A stretch of DNA of 10,212 nt from JAEUIT01 sp034439815. Its GTDB lineage: Bacteria > Planctomycetota > Phycisphaerae > Phycisphaerales > SM1A02. Made by a program: the position numbers and the translations under genes. The stretch is from the NCBI GenBank assembly GCA_034439815.1, contig JAWXBD010000187.1, positions 1 to 10,212 on the forward strand, read 5' to 3'. The notes below the pieces were generated by a model. That model was not told the origin of the DNA and did no database searches. It worked only from the letters and a program-made list of their open reading frames with translations. Each line of letters opens with the position of its first letter. Position 1 is the stretch's first letter. Below, piece by piece: positions 1-7,113 of the stretch.

Positions 1-89
1 CAGCGATCGAGGACATGCCGAAGCTCGAGAAGGCGACGCTTCGGTCGCTGTGTCACACGTCTTGGCTCACGCGCGAGTTGTTACTGTGA
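1..89 (+). CDS. C-terminal end of an unidentified protein (5' partial)
   Basis: Reading from base 3, the frame stays open from the window edge to a TGA at 87-89 and gives 28 residues ending T-R-E-L-L-L. The codons are strongly G/C in the third position (GAG, GAC, AAG, CTC, GCG, CTG), as in the real genes nearby, while the other two frames look less gene-like. The residues seen (for example E-D-M-P-K-L-E-K-A-T-L-R) suggest a helical C-terminus, but too little is present to name a family. The lipoprotein gene follows 63 bases downstream on the same strand, so the two could be co-transcribed. It could still be a chance open frame. Confidence 0.5.
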   Translation, partial: AIEDMPKLEKATLRSLCHTSWLTRELLL

Positions 90-140
90 TCCGTATGAGA
101 AGACGCGGGCCAATCCCGTATGACTCGTCGGCTGCATTCC

Positions 141-145
141 AGGAA
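141..145 (+). promoter_or_regulatory. Shine-Dalgarno site that sets the lipoprotein start
   Basis: AGGAA lies 7 bases before the ATG at 153. The in-frame ATG at 120 has no comparable site and would put 11 extra residues before the signal peptide, so 153 is preferred. Confidence 0.6.
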
Positions 146-152
146 CACTTTC

Positions 153-629
153 ATGCCACGATTCCCAACGTCCATCACTGCGACCGCCCGTCCCTTCGTG
201 CTGCTGTGCATCCTCGCGGCGCCAGTCGTATTCTCGAGCAGCGGTTGCAAAGGCGGCAGCAATCCATTCGCTGCATTCGACCCGCGAGCGCAGGCGATGG
301 CGGCGCTCTCGGAGCACGTGAAGACGGCCGCCAAGGGATACCTCAGCGGACTGAACGGCGTGCTCTCGACCGTTGCATCAGCCAACGACTTCTCCTCCGC
401 ATTGAGCGCAGCTGAAAAACTCCGCCCCTACTACGACGATGTCGTCACCTACCTGCCCGAGCTGCAGAAGCTCAGGGGTGAGGATCTCGAGAACGTGCGC
501 ATCGCATTCGGCCCGGAGTTGAAGAAGGCGGAGGCCGATCTGAAGACGCAGATTGAACGGCTGAGCGGGAGCACATCTGCGGGCAGCGTGCTCAAGCCGC
601 TCTTGGAGCGCGTGCAGGTGTTTCGGTAG
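153..629 (+). CDS. putative lipoprotein of unknown function, 158 aa
   Basis: The start at 153 gives an export signal: a short N-region with Arg3 and Arg13, a hydrophobic stretch (about residues 14-27, F-V-L-L-C-I-L-A-A-P-V-V-F), then S-S-G-C with Cys32 as the likely lipidated residue. This lipobox is imperfect because Ser replaces the usual Leu at -3, so a plain signal peptide or membrane anchor is possible. The mature part (about 33-158) is charged and apparently all-helical, with stretches such as L-P-E-L-Q-K-L-R and a Lys/Glu-rich segment near 120-140, suggesting a helical bundle or coiled coil in the periplasm. I recognise no family. It precedes the antiporter by 74 bases on the same strand, but no functional link is evident. 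That it is a real exported protein is fairly sure; its role is unknown. Confidence 0.7.
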   Translation: MPRFPTSITATARPFVLLCILAAPVVFSSSGCKGGSNPFAAFDPRAQAMAALSEHVKTAAKGYLSGLNGVLSTVASANDFSSALSAAEKLRPYYDDVVTYLPELQKLRGEDLENVRIAFGPELKKAEADLKTQIERLSGSTSAGSVLKPLLERVQVFR

Positions 630-703
630 GTGTCGGCGGGCGGCACTGCGCTTCCATCGCGGGAGTTCGTACGGTCGATCGCGGCCAGTACCATCTCCAT
701 CAC

Positions 704-2527
704 ATGGATGCTGCCGCTCCCTTCCTGACGCTCGCCACCAGCGTGCACAACCTACCCCTGCTGACGACCATCGCTGCGGCCTTTGCCGCGACCTGGGTCC
801 TCGGACTGATCACGCAGCGCTTCGGGCTCTCGCCGATCGTCGGCTATCTGCTGGCCGGCGTGGTCATCGGACCCTACACGCCGGGATTCGTCGGCGATGA
901 AAAACTCGCGCAGCAGCTCGCGGAAGTCGGCGTCATTTTGATGATGTTCGGCGTCGGATTGCACTTTCACCTGAAGGACCTGATTGCGGTCAAGGGCGTG
1001 GCGATCCCCGGTGCCGTCGGCCAAAGCCTTGCGGCCACGGTCATGGCGATGCTCGCATTTCATCTCCTCGGCTGGTCGTGGCAATCGGGCATAGTGCTCG
1101 GCATGGCAATGGCCGTGGCGAGCACCGTGGTCCTGCTGCGCGTCCTGATGGACAAGGACATGCTCAACTCCTCGCACGGTCATGTGGCCGTCGGGTGGTT
1201 GATCGTCGAGGACATTTTCACGGTGCTCGCGCTCGTCTGCGTGCCCATTCTGGCCGTCGACACAACCATCGCCGGCGCCGAGCAGCTCGACGCCGCAAAC
1301 GTTGCGGCGGGCGGCGGCAGAGGCGGGCTGGCGACGATCGGTCTCGCGGTGGTCAAGCTCATCACGCTCGTCGCCATCGTGTTCTTCGCAGGATCGCGCG
1401 TGGTCCCGTGGATTCTGGCGCAGGTCGCCAAGCTGCGCTCGCGCGAACTTTTCACGCTGACCGTGCTCGTGCTGTCGATCGCCATCGCTGTGGGATCGGC
1501 CGCCCTCTTCGATGCGTCGGTCGCGCTCGGCGCCTTCCTCGCGGGCATGGTGGTCGCGCAGTCGCCGACGAGCCATCAGGCCGCCGCGGACGCGCTGCCG
1601 ATGCGCGACGCGTTCGCTGTCCTCTTCTTTGTCGCTGTCGGAATGCTCTTTGATCCCGCGTTCATTCTCGATGAGCCCGTGATGATCGGGTGCGCGCTGG
1701 CGATCGTGCTGCTGGTCAAACCGCTGGCGGCGCTGATCATCGTCGCCGTGCTCGGCTACCCCGCCCGCACCGCGCTCACGGTCGCGATCGGTCTCGCACA
1801 GATCGGCGAGTTCTCATTCATCCTCGGACAGGTGGCGCACGAACATCGCCTGGTGCCCGAGGAGGGAACGCACATTCTCGTCGCGACGGCCATGATTTCC
1901 ATCACGCTCAACCCGTTTCTCTTCGGTCCGCTGGACCGGATCGAACGATGGGTGCAGGCGCGGCCGGTCCTGTGGCGTCTCCTCAACGCGCGCTCGGAGA
2001 GGCGGCAGATGGCCATCAACGCCAGCGCTCAGCCTGCCATCGAAGCGACGCAGAAACCGCTCGCTGTGATCGTCGGTTACGGACCGGTCGGTCGTGTCGT
2101 CGATGCGCTGCTGCGTGACGCGGGCTTTCACACGGTCATTGTCGAGATGAACTTGAAGTCGGTCGAAGCGCTGGCCAAGAAGGGCGCCAGCGCCATCTAT
2201 GGTGATGCGACACGACCAGAGATTCTTGATCAGGCGGGCGTGCGCCGCGCTGAGTACCTCGTCGTGACGCTGCCGCACTCCGCGAGCCGAGCAGATCTGG
2301 TTCATGCGGCGCGCGAACTCAAGCCTTCCATGAATGTCATCATCCGCGCCCGATATCTCGCGGAAGGTGACTCGCTGCGCGACGCGGGCGCCACCCGTGT
2401 GGTATTTGAAGAAGGCGAGACCGGCATCGCCATCGCACGCCAGGTGATGGAGCTGCGCGGCATGGCCAAGCCGACCATTGACAAGATGCTCGACGCGATT
2501 TGTACACTGTGGAAGATGAAGCAGTAG
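704..2527 (+). CDS. ybaL: YbaL/KefB-type CPA2 cation:proton antiporter with NAD-binding domain
   Basis: This 607-residue inner-membrane protein belongs to the monovalent cation:proton antiporter-2 (CPA2) family and most resembles E. coli YbaL (558 aa). Residues about 20-415 form a dozen or so hydrophobic segments. Family signatures include L-S-P-I-V-G-Y-L-L-A-G (42-52), G-V-G-L-H-F-H-L-K-D-L (83-93), the W-L-I-V-E-D block (165-170, with Asp170 at the position conserved for ion exchange) and I-G-E-F-S-F-I-L (367-374). Residues about 451-580 are a TrkA-N/RCK Rossmann domain with the nucleotide loop G-Y-G-P-V-G (458-463) and Glu481 at the end of the second strand, as in NAD-binding forms. Family members exchange K+ or Na+ for H+; substrate and direction cannot be read from sequence. 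No strong Shine-Dalgarno site precedes the ATG, but the N-terminus aligns well with YbaL from here. A glycine-rich insert near 200-210 partly explains the extra length. Confidence 0.93.
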   Translation: MDAAAPFLTLATSVHNLPLLTTIAAAFAATWVLGLITQRFGLSPIVGYLLAGVVIGPYTPGFVGDEKLAQQLAEVGVILMMFGVGLHFHLKDLIAVKGVAIPGAVGQSLAATVMAMLAFHLLGWSWQSGIVLGMAMAVASTVVLLRVLMDKDMLNSSHGHVAVGWLIVEDIFTVLALVCVPILAVDTTIAGAEQLDAANVAAGGGRGGLATIGLAVVKLITLVAIVFFAGSRVVPWILAQVAKLRSRELFTLTVLVLSIAIAVGSAALFDASVALGAFLAGMVVAQSPTSHQAAADALPMRDAFAVLFFVAVGMLFDPAFILDEPVMIGCALAIVLLVKPLAALIIVAVLGYPARTALTVAIGLAQIGEFSFILGQVAHEHRLVPEEGTHILVATAMISITLNPFLFGPLDRIERWVQARPVLWRLLNARSERRQMAINASAQPAIEATQKPLAVIVGYGPVGRVVDALLRDAGFHTVIVEMNLKSVEALAKKGASAIYGDATRPEILDQAGVRRAEYLVVTLPHSASRADLVHAARELKPSMNVIIRARYLAEGDSLRDAGATRVVFEEGETGIAIARQVMELRGMAKPTIDKMLDAICTLWKMKQ

Positions 2528-2553
2528 GCCCGCGCGGCGCTGCCCCGATAGCC

Positions 2554-2560
2554 GGAAGGA
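2554..2560 (+). promoter_or_regulatory. Shine-Dalgarno site pointing to a GTG start
   Basis: GGAAGGA lies 8 bases before the GTG at 2569. It decides the start of the HAF-repeat gene over the in-frame ATG at 2500, which lies inside the antiporter gene and would put a non-signal-like 23-residue stretch before the signal peptide. Confidence 0.65.
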
Positions 2561-2568
2561 AATGCAGC

Positions 2569-3780
2569 GTGAAGGGAATTCATCGAACAGGACTCAGTGC
2601 GGCGCTGCTTCTTGGCGGCGCCGCACTCCCAACCTCCGCGCTCTCCACCTCAGCACCGGCCATGCCGGACGCGCCGGCCTACACCATCGAGATCATCCAG
2701 GCGCCGCCCTGCATCATTCAGCCACTCACGATCGGCACCGCCATCGCCGGCGGCGGCGTCGTTGCCGGCTATCACGCGGTGTGCACCTCCACGAAGTACA
2801 AGGCGTTCACGTACAGCGCCACGGGCGGCAAGTTCACATCGCTGCCGTTCGTTCCCGGCTTCTCGACGATGAAGGCGTGGGACATCAACGACGCGGGACA
2901 TGTCGTCGGCGGGATGGAGACCAGTGCGGGAGTCTGCCGCGCGTTCCTGGCTGTCGACGGCATACCCGCGGAGCTCGCCACACCCGATGGTTACGCGGGC
3001 TCCGAGGCGCTGGGACTCAACAGTGCCGGCACGGTCATCGTCGGCGCGAGCTTCGCTCCGTCCGCCTCCGAACCCACCGTGTGGATCGATGGTGTGCCGG
3101 CGCAGCTGATCCTGCCGCTGGGTCCGAACGGCCACGCCCGCGACATCAATGATGCCGGTCAGGTCGTCGGATGGATGGGACTCTCCACCGTCTCTTCGTC
3201 CAGCGCGTTCCTGCCCGGCGGGACGGGGGTGGCCAGCGCGATCAACCAACTCGGCGAGATCGTCGGTACGGGTGTCATGCCTGATCCCGGCGGCCGAGGT
3301 TTCACAAGCCGCGCAATCCGCTGGTCGAACGGCGTGATGACCGATCTCGGCACCCTCAACGGCTACTTTCTGGGCGCTGCGCGCGATGTCAACAACCACT
3401 CTGAGATCGTCGGCTACTGCTGGAACATTCCTCCGTTCGGCAACGGCCAGAAGGCCTTCATCTGGCGGAACGGCGTCATGACGGCACTCAACACGCTGAT
3501 CCCGCCGGCCGGTCCTCTCGACATCACCATCGCGCACGCGATCGACAACGAGGGACGCATCACCGGACAGGCGTCGGACGGAAGCGGGCACGCCGTCGCC
3601 GTCCGGCTGACGCCGATCCCTTCGATACCCGGTGATTTCAACCGCGACGGCAGTGTCAACGCCGCTGACCTCGGGATCCTTCTCGGCGCGTGGGGACTGC
3701 CCGGAGTCGCGGACATCGATCGGAGCGGCGCCGTCGACGGTGCCGATCTCGCGATCGTGCTCGGCAACTGGACCGGGTGA
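2569..3780 (+). CDS. secreted HAF-repeat protein with C-terminal dockerin-like domain
   Basis: From the GTG start the product has 403 residues and begins with a signal peptide: Lys2 and Arg6, then G-L-S-A-A-L-L-L-G-G-A-A-L, with cleavage probably between residues 24 and 33. The body carries at least six HAF-like repeats of the form (I/V/L)-N-x-x-G-x-(V/I)-(V/T)-G, at about 106-114, 150-159, 193-201, 225-233, 274-282 and 325-333, interleaved with A-F-(I/L/T)-(W/Y) strands. This points to an extracellular beta-rich, propeller-like fold. Residues 355-403 hold two calcium-loop-like repeats, D-F-N-R-D-G-S-V-N-A-A-D-L and D-I-D-R-S-G-A-V-D-G-A-D-L, typical of the short dockerin-like tails of Phycisphaerales exported proteins. 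The tail's partner is not known to me and no cohesin is visible here. The gene starts 41 bases after ybaL, perhaps in one transcript, and converges on pheS with 20 bases between and no obvious hairpin terminator. The biological role is unknown. Confidence 0.88.
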   Translation: MKGIHRTGLSAALLLGGAALPTSALSTSAPAMPDAPAYTIEIIQAPPCIIQPLTIGTAIAGGGVVAGYHAVCTSTKYKAFTYSATGGKFTSLPFVPGFSTMKAWDINDAGHVVGGMETSAGVCRAFLAVDGIPAELATPDGYAGSEALGLNSAGTVIVGASFAPSASEPTVWIDGVPAQLILPLGPNGHARDINDAGQVVGWMGLSTVSSSSAFLPGGTGVASAINQLGEIVGTGVMPDPGGRGFTSRAIRWSNGVMTDLGTLNGYFLGAARDVNNHSEIVGYCWNIPPFGNGQKAFIWRNGVMTALNTLIPPAGPLDITIAHAIDNEGRITGQASDGSGHAVAVRLTPIPSIPGDFNRDGSVNAADLGILLGAWGLPGVADIDRSGAVDGADLAIVLGNWTG

Positions 3781-3800
3781 GCGGCGGCACCTCGCGCGAC

Positions 3801-4796
3801 TCAGAACTGCCTCAAGAACCGCGCGTCGTTCTCGAACAGCCACCGGATATCGGCGATGCCGTACCGGCGCATCGCAATGCGCTCGATGCCCAGACCGAAC
3901 GCGTAGCCCGTCCACACTTCCGGATTCACGCCGACCGCGTGCAGCACATTCGGATCAACCATGCCGCAGCCGCCGAGCTCGACCCACTGGAGCTGGCCGC
4001 GGATGCGCATCTTCATGTCGAACTCCGCACTCGGTTCCGTGAACGGAAAGAAGCTCGGACGCAGGCGCACTTCCGCGTCGGCGCCGAAGTACGCGCGGGC
4101 GAATTGCAGCAGCGCGCTCTTCAGATCGACCATGGACACGTTCTTGTCGATGCAGAGACCTTCGATCTGATGGAACATCGAGAAGTGCGTCGCGTCATGT
4201 GCATCGGGTCGATACACGCGGCCGGTCGCGACGACCTTGAGCGGCGGCTCCTGTGATTCCATCGCGCGGATCTGTACAGTCGATGTCTGCGTGCGCAGCA
4301 GCAGCCGCTCGGCCCACGTGCCTGCGAGATAGAAATTGTCGCGCGGATCGCGCGCCGGATGGCCCGCCGGAATGTTCAGCGCGTTGAAGTTGTGCCACTC
4401 GTCTTCGAGTTCGGGACCGCTGGCGACAGCGAAGCCCATGCGCGCGAACACGTCGATGATCTCATCAATGGTGCGCGAGAGCACATGGCGGCGTCCCAGT
4501 CCGACGGGACTGCCCGGCTCGGTCAAGTCGACCTGCGGTCCGGAGTGCGTCTGTGCGGCGAAACTCCCCTGCTTCTCGGCGAACGCCGCGTCGAGCGCCG
4601 CCTTGACCTCATTGAGCCGTTTGCCGACCGCGGGCTTCGACTCCTTCGGCACGCTCTTCAAGTCATTCATCGCGGTCTTGAGCCGGCCGTTCGTGCCGAC
4701 ATACGCGATGCGCCACTGCTCGAGCGCGTCGGTTGCTGAGACGTGTGCAAGCTCAGCGAGGGCTTGGGCTTCGAGTTCGTTCAATCGAGCGAGCAT
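3801..4796 (-). CDS. pheS: phenylalanine--tRNA ligase alpha subunit
   Basis: This is the 331-residue catalytic subunit of the (alpha-beta)2 cytoplasmic enzyme that charges tRNA-Phe with phenylalanine using ATP (E. coli PheS has 327). Residues 1-85 form the N-terminal tRNA-binding coiled coil (E-L-E-A-Q-A-L-A-E-L, then Lys/Glu-rich helices). Residues about 100-331 are the class II catalytic core: motif 1 around G-F-A-V-A-S-G-P-E (121-129), the family's H-P-A-R-D (146-150), motif 2 with R-V-Y-R-P-D and F-H-Q-I-E-G (193-213), G-C-G-M-V (276-280), and motif 3 G-L-G-I-E-R-I-A-M (301-309). All key blocks are intact. AGGA lies 10 bases before the ATG. The usual partner pheT, and rplT/infC often found upstream, are absent: a divergent small gene lies upstream and a convergent gene downstream. 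pheT is presumably encoded elsewhere. Confidence 0.97.
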   Translation of the reverse strand: MLARLNELEAQALAELAHVSATDALEQWRIAYVGTNGRLKTAMNDLKSVPKESKPAVGKRLNEVKAALDAAFAEKQGSFAAQTHSGPQVDLTEPGSPVGLGRRHVLSRTIDEIIDVFARMGFAVASGPELEDEWHNFNALNIPAGHPARDPRDNFYLAGTWAERLLLRTQTSTVQIRAMESQEPPLKVVATGRVYRPDAHDATHFSMFHQIEGLCIDKNVSMVDLKSALLQFARAYFGADAEVRLRPSFFPFTEPSAEFDMKMRIRGQLQWVELGGCGMVDPNVLHAVGVNPEVWTGYAFGLGIERIAMRRYGIADIRWLFENDARFLRQF

Positions 4797-4877
4797 GGGA
4801 CGGGCATCCTACTGAGAAGCGGGTGGCGGGTTAGACTGCCTTGGCCTTCCAAACGGACAAGCTGAGGAGTACGTGGA
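4797..4877. promoter_or_regulatory. divergent intergenic region between pheS and the small gene
   Basis: These 81 bases must hold the pheS promoter and probably that of the small plus-strand gene. On the minus strand, TTGTCC (4855-4860) sits upstream of TCTAAC (4830-4835), but the 19-base spacing and weak match make this only a candidate. No tRNA-Phe-related leader or attenuator is evident. Confidence 0.25.
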
Positions 4878-5072
4878 ATGGGACTGCGGGATCGCCTCCG
4901 CGGACGTAGATCGAAATCGAACGCCGAGTCGACCGCACTTGCCATGGTCATGCTGGCCCCAGGAAGGCAGCTGGCGATCGAGAGAGTGGCACAGTTTTAC
5001 GAGCGCATCCGAGTGACGCCCTGCACTTCCGCGATTCTGCCGGAGATGCAGGTGGTGAGGATCGATCTCTGA
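4878..5072 (+). CDS. small protein of unknown function, 64 aa
   Basis: The ATG at 4878 is preceded by GAGGAG (4864-4869) at a spacing of 8 bases, a good Shine-Dalgarno site that is the main argument for a real gene. The product is basic at the N-terminus (Arg/Lys-rich over residues 4-14), then mixed, with a possible amphipathic helix (R-Q-L-A-I-E-R-V-A-Q-F-Y-E-R-I) in the middle and a strand-like end (M-Q-V-V-R-I-D-L). There is no signal peptide or membrane segment and I recognise no family. It may be the surviving head of a longer gene, because the same frame continues open after its TGA into the decayed laminin-B gene at 5100. Confidence 0.45.
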   Translation: MGLRDRLRGRRSKSNAESTALAMVMLAPGRQLAIERVAQFYERIRVTPCTSAILPEMQVVRIDL

Positions 5073-5099
5073 GGTGACCCGAGCGCTTGCAGGCCCGAA

Positions 5100-5707
5100 A
5101 TGCCGGACATGCACGTGATCGCCGCCTCGGGAGCGCAGGCCGCAGCACCGCCGATCGTCACGACGTTTTCGACCGGTGCGGAGGGATGGTCTGTGCTCGA
5201 CCTCAGCTGCAACAGCCTGGGCCAGGCACTCGGCGGCGGGCCGTCGACGTGGATCGCAAAGGGCGGCGCTCCAGGCGGATTCCTTCGAGCGACCGACCCC
5301 GATGTGAACTGCTACAGCTATGAGTCGCCGGCGGCGTTCGAAGGCGACCGGTCGGCGTACCTCGGCGGCGAACTTCGCTGGTGGATCCGCACGTGCGCGA
5401 CGTGCCGCAGCCAACCGTCGGTGCGTGGATCCCGTACGAGGTCCCGCTGATCGCCGCGGACTTTCAACTCAACAGCGTGAGAGGACCGCTGGCGAGCGAT
5501 GCGCAGTTCCTCGCGGTCATGACAAACCTCACATCGATCCGCATCAGTGCGGAGTTCGGCAGCGAGAAGGGTGAAGAGACTGTTGACATCGACAGCATCA
5601 TCATGGTGAGTGCGTGTCCGGCGGACTTGAACGGGGATGGTGCGGTGAATGGAGCTGATCTTTTGATCCTGCTCGGGGCGTTGGGGGGAGTGCTGAGCGT
5701 GTGGTGA
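5100..5707 (+). pseudogene. frameshifted laminin-B-like/dockerin secreted protein
   Basis: Two overlapping frames together describe one protein. The first (from 5100) gives the start of a laminin-B (laminin IV-like) domain: A-P-P-I-V-T-T-F-S-T-G-A-E-G-W, then G-G-A-P-G-G-F-L-R-A-T-D and A-A-F-E-G-D-R-S-A-Y-L-G-G-E-L. The second, shifted frame takes over somewhere in about 5385-5425 and gives the end of the domain (A-W-I-P-Y-E-V-P-L, then N-L-T-S-I-R-I-S-A-E-F and V-D-I-D-S-I-I). It finishes with C-P-A-D-L-N-G-D-G-A-V-N-G-A-D-L-L and a short dockerin-like tail. Besides the shift, roughly 20-30 residues normally found between the two halves of the domain appear to be missing. The ATG at 5100 has no good ribosome site and no signal-peptide core precedes the A-S-G-A-Q-A-A-A stretch. 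I infer a decayed exported protein. A sequencing error could explain the frameshift but not the missing middle or the missing signal. Confidence 0.7.
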
Positions 5708-5718
5708 TTCCCCTTGCA

Positions 5719-5734
5719 GCGTGCGCAGGCACGC
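5719..5734 (+). terminator. weak hairpin after the laminin-B remnant
   Basis: GCGTGC (5719-5724) pairs with GCACGC (5729-5734) across a 4-base loop, 12 bases after the stop at 5707. There is no T-tract, so a Rho-independent terminator is only possible. Confidence 0.2.
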
Positions 5735-5821
5735 AGCGTCGACGCCGGTCTCAGCAGGCGACCGTTGGGCATCCGTCCGCCGGCCAACAGTGCCGATAAC
5801 CCATACGGGTTTCCGGTGGGT

Positions 5822-5840
5822 CGCGCAGATTTTCTGCGCG
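5822..5840 (+). promoter_or_regulatory. 8-bp hairpin just before the ATPase ribosome site
   Basis: CGCGCAGA (5822-5829) and TCTGCGCG (5833-5840) are perfect inverted repeats separated by TTT. The structure ends 2 bases before the Shine-Dalgarno site AGTGAGGA (5843-5850), which lies 9 bases before the ATG at 5860. A smaller inverted repeat, AACCC (5798-5802) with GGGTT (5807-5811), lies just upstream. In mRNA the larger hairpin could limit access to the ribosome site; in DNA it could be an operator. No clear promoter is visible in 5708-5859. Confidence 0.4.
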
Positions 5841-5859
5841 GCAGTGAGGACCGGCCAGC

Positions 5860-7113
5860 ATGCTTGTCGAACTCTACGGACGAAACTTCGGCTGCTTCCG
5901 AGACGAGTTTCGTCTCTCGCTGCTGGCAACCGACATTGATCGGGACAACAGTCGCGCCATCGTTCAGGTCGTCGTCGAGGGAGACGACACGCCGCTAGAA
6001 CTGCTTCGGTGCATTGCGATCTATGGACCCAACGCTTCCGGCAAGAGCACGGTGCTCGCGGCAGCGCATCGGTTGGGCCAGCTCATCCACCAAGCCGGCC
6101 GCATGTCTTCGGACGAGCGCATCCCCTTCGAGCCGTTCCGCCTCAGTTCGTCGCAACCTCAACCCGTGATGCTGGGCGCTGTCGCTGTCGTTGATGGACG
6201 CATCTACGACTACACGATCGAATTCGACAGTCATCGCGTGCTCCTCGAGCGACTCGTTCACCGCGGCGCGGATTCGGCCACACCGCTTGTCGAACGCGTC
6301 CTTCAGGACGTACGCGGAACCTGGATCGAGTCCCCCGCTTTCCAGCTGATTGCCAAGCAGTTTCGCGCGAACGCGCTGCTCCTCTCGCTGGCTGATGTAC
6401 TGGCGCCAGAACTTGCTCAGGGCATTGCGGTGGGACTGCGCCGCCTGCTCCACACACCAGCGCCGGGCCGAGGGCCGCTCGGCAACGCTCCAATGGTGGC
6501 GTCGCGCGCGAGCACGAGCCCGGCGTTCCGTTCTTGGCTGCTTGAGGATCTGCAGGCCGCGGACGTTGGCGTGATCGAGCTCGAGACAAAGGCTCGAACG
6601 GGCGGGTACATCGGTCCCCACGCACCGTCTGCCGCGCTCACGAGCGACAACCAAGAACTCGTGCTCATCCATCGAGGCTCAAACGGGCTCGGCGTGCGCC
6701 TGCCGTATCAGTTCGAGTCGCTGGGAACGCAACGGCTCGTGGCCCTGTCGCCGCTCCTGTTTGATGTCTCTCATGCTGACACGCCGGTCGCCGCATTTGT
6801 CGACGAACTCGATGCTTCGCTCCACTCGCTTCTGCTTCGGGAGTTCGTGCGGAAGTTCAACACGCAACACCTGGAATCGAAGTCGTTCGGACAGTTGATT
6901 TTTACGCTGCACGACACATCGCTGATCGACGACGAAGCGAAGGACGCTCCACTGCGGCGAGACCAGATCTACCTCACGGAAAAGGCAAGCGACGGCGCCG
7001 CGCAGCTGAAGTCCCTCGCAGAGTTTCATGAGCGCAACAATCTCAACCTGCGGCGCCGCTATCTGCAGGGACGCTACGGTGCCTTGCCGGCGCTTGGTGA
7101 GTTTCCAGCATGA
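5860..7113 (+). CDS. AAA15/OLD-family ATPase (COG1106 type), probable phage defence
   Basis: This 417-residue protein is a complete ABC-like P-loop ATPase of the AAA15 subgroup related to OLD, RloA and AbiL. The N-terminal strand L-V-E-L-Y-G-R-N-F-G-C-F (2-13) is the family opening. Walker A is G-P-N-A-S-G-K-S-T (56-64). The signature-like loop is E-S-L-G-T-Q-R-L (286-293), Walker B is A-F-V-D-E-L-D (312-318, Glu316 as the catalytic base), and the switch histidine is His351 in T-L-H-D-T-S-L. The family tail R-R-D-Q-I-Y-L-T-E-K and Y-L-Q-G-R-Y-G-A (401-408) is intact. Members hydrolyse ATP and usually act with an effector, often RloB, in phage exclusion. None is visible in the 206 bases downstream. 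Its position beside an EcoRII-type R-M pair on the same strand as the nuclease fits a defence cluster; a direct role in restriction is not shown. Confidence 0.88.
   Translation: MLVELYGRNFGCFRDEFRLSLLATDIDRDNSRAIVQVVVEGDDTPLELLRCIAIYGPNASGKSTVLAAAHRLGQLIHQAGRMSSDERIPFEPFRLSSSQPQPVMLGAVAVVDGRIYDYTIEFDSHRVLLERLVHRGADSATPLVERVLQDVRGTWIESPAFQLIAKQFRANALLLSLADVLAPELAQGIAVGLRRLLHTPAPGRGPLGNAPMVASRASTSPAFRSWLLEDLQAADVGVIELETKARTGGYIGPHAPSAALTSDNQELVLIHRGSNGLGVRLPYQFESLGTQRLVALSPLLFDVSHADTPVAAFVDELDASLHSLLLREFVRKFNTQHLESKSFGQLIFTLHDTSLIDDEAKDAPLRRDQIYLTEKASDGAAQLKSLAEFHERNNLNLRRRYLQGRYGALPALGEFPA

Noticed and set aside
752..1576. 274-residue minus-strand open frame opposite ybaL
   Set aside because: Extremely rich in Arg, Asp, Glu and His, the typical antisense image of a GC-rich membrane-protein gene, with no domain.
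2500..2568. Upstream ATG start for the HAF-repeat protein
   Set aside because: It overlaps the antiporter gene and precedes the signal peptide with unrelated residues; the GTG at 2569 has a good Shine-Dalgarno site and gives a normal signal peptide.
3781..3800. Bidirectional terminator between the HAF-repeat gene and pheS
   Set aside because: The 20-base gap has no inverted repeat followed by a T-tract on either strand.
2650..3915. 421-residue open frame on the minus strand opposite the HAF-repeat gene
   Set aside because: It is the antisense shadow of a clear secreted protein: composition is Arg/Asp/Val-rich and low in hydrophobic order, there are no recognisable motifs, and it runs into the end of pheS.
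4809..5414. 201-residue minus-strand frame
   Set aside because: Arg/His-rich shadow of the small gene and the laminin-B remnant, with no domain.
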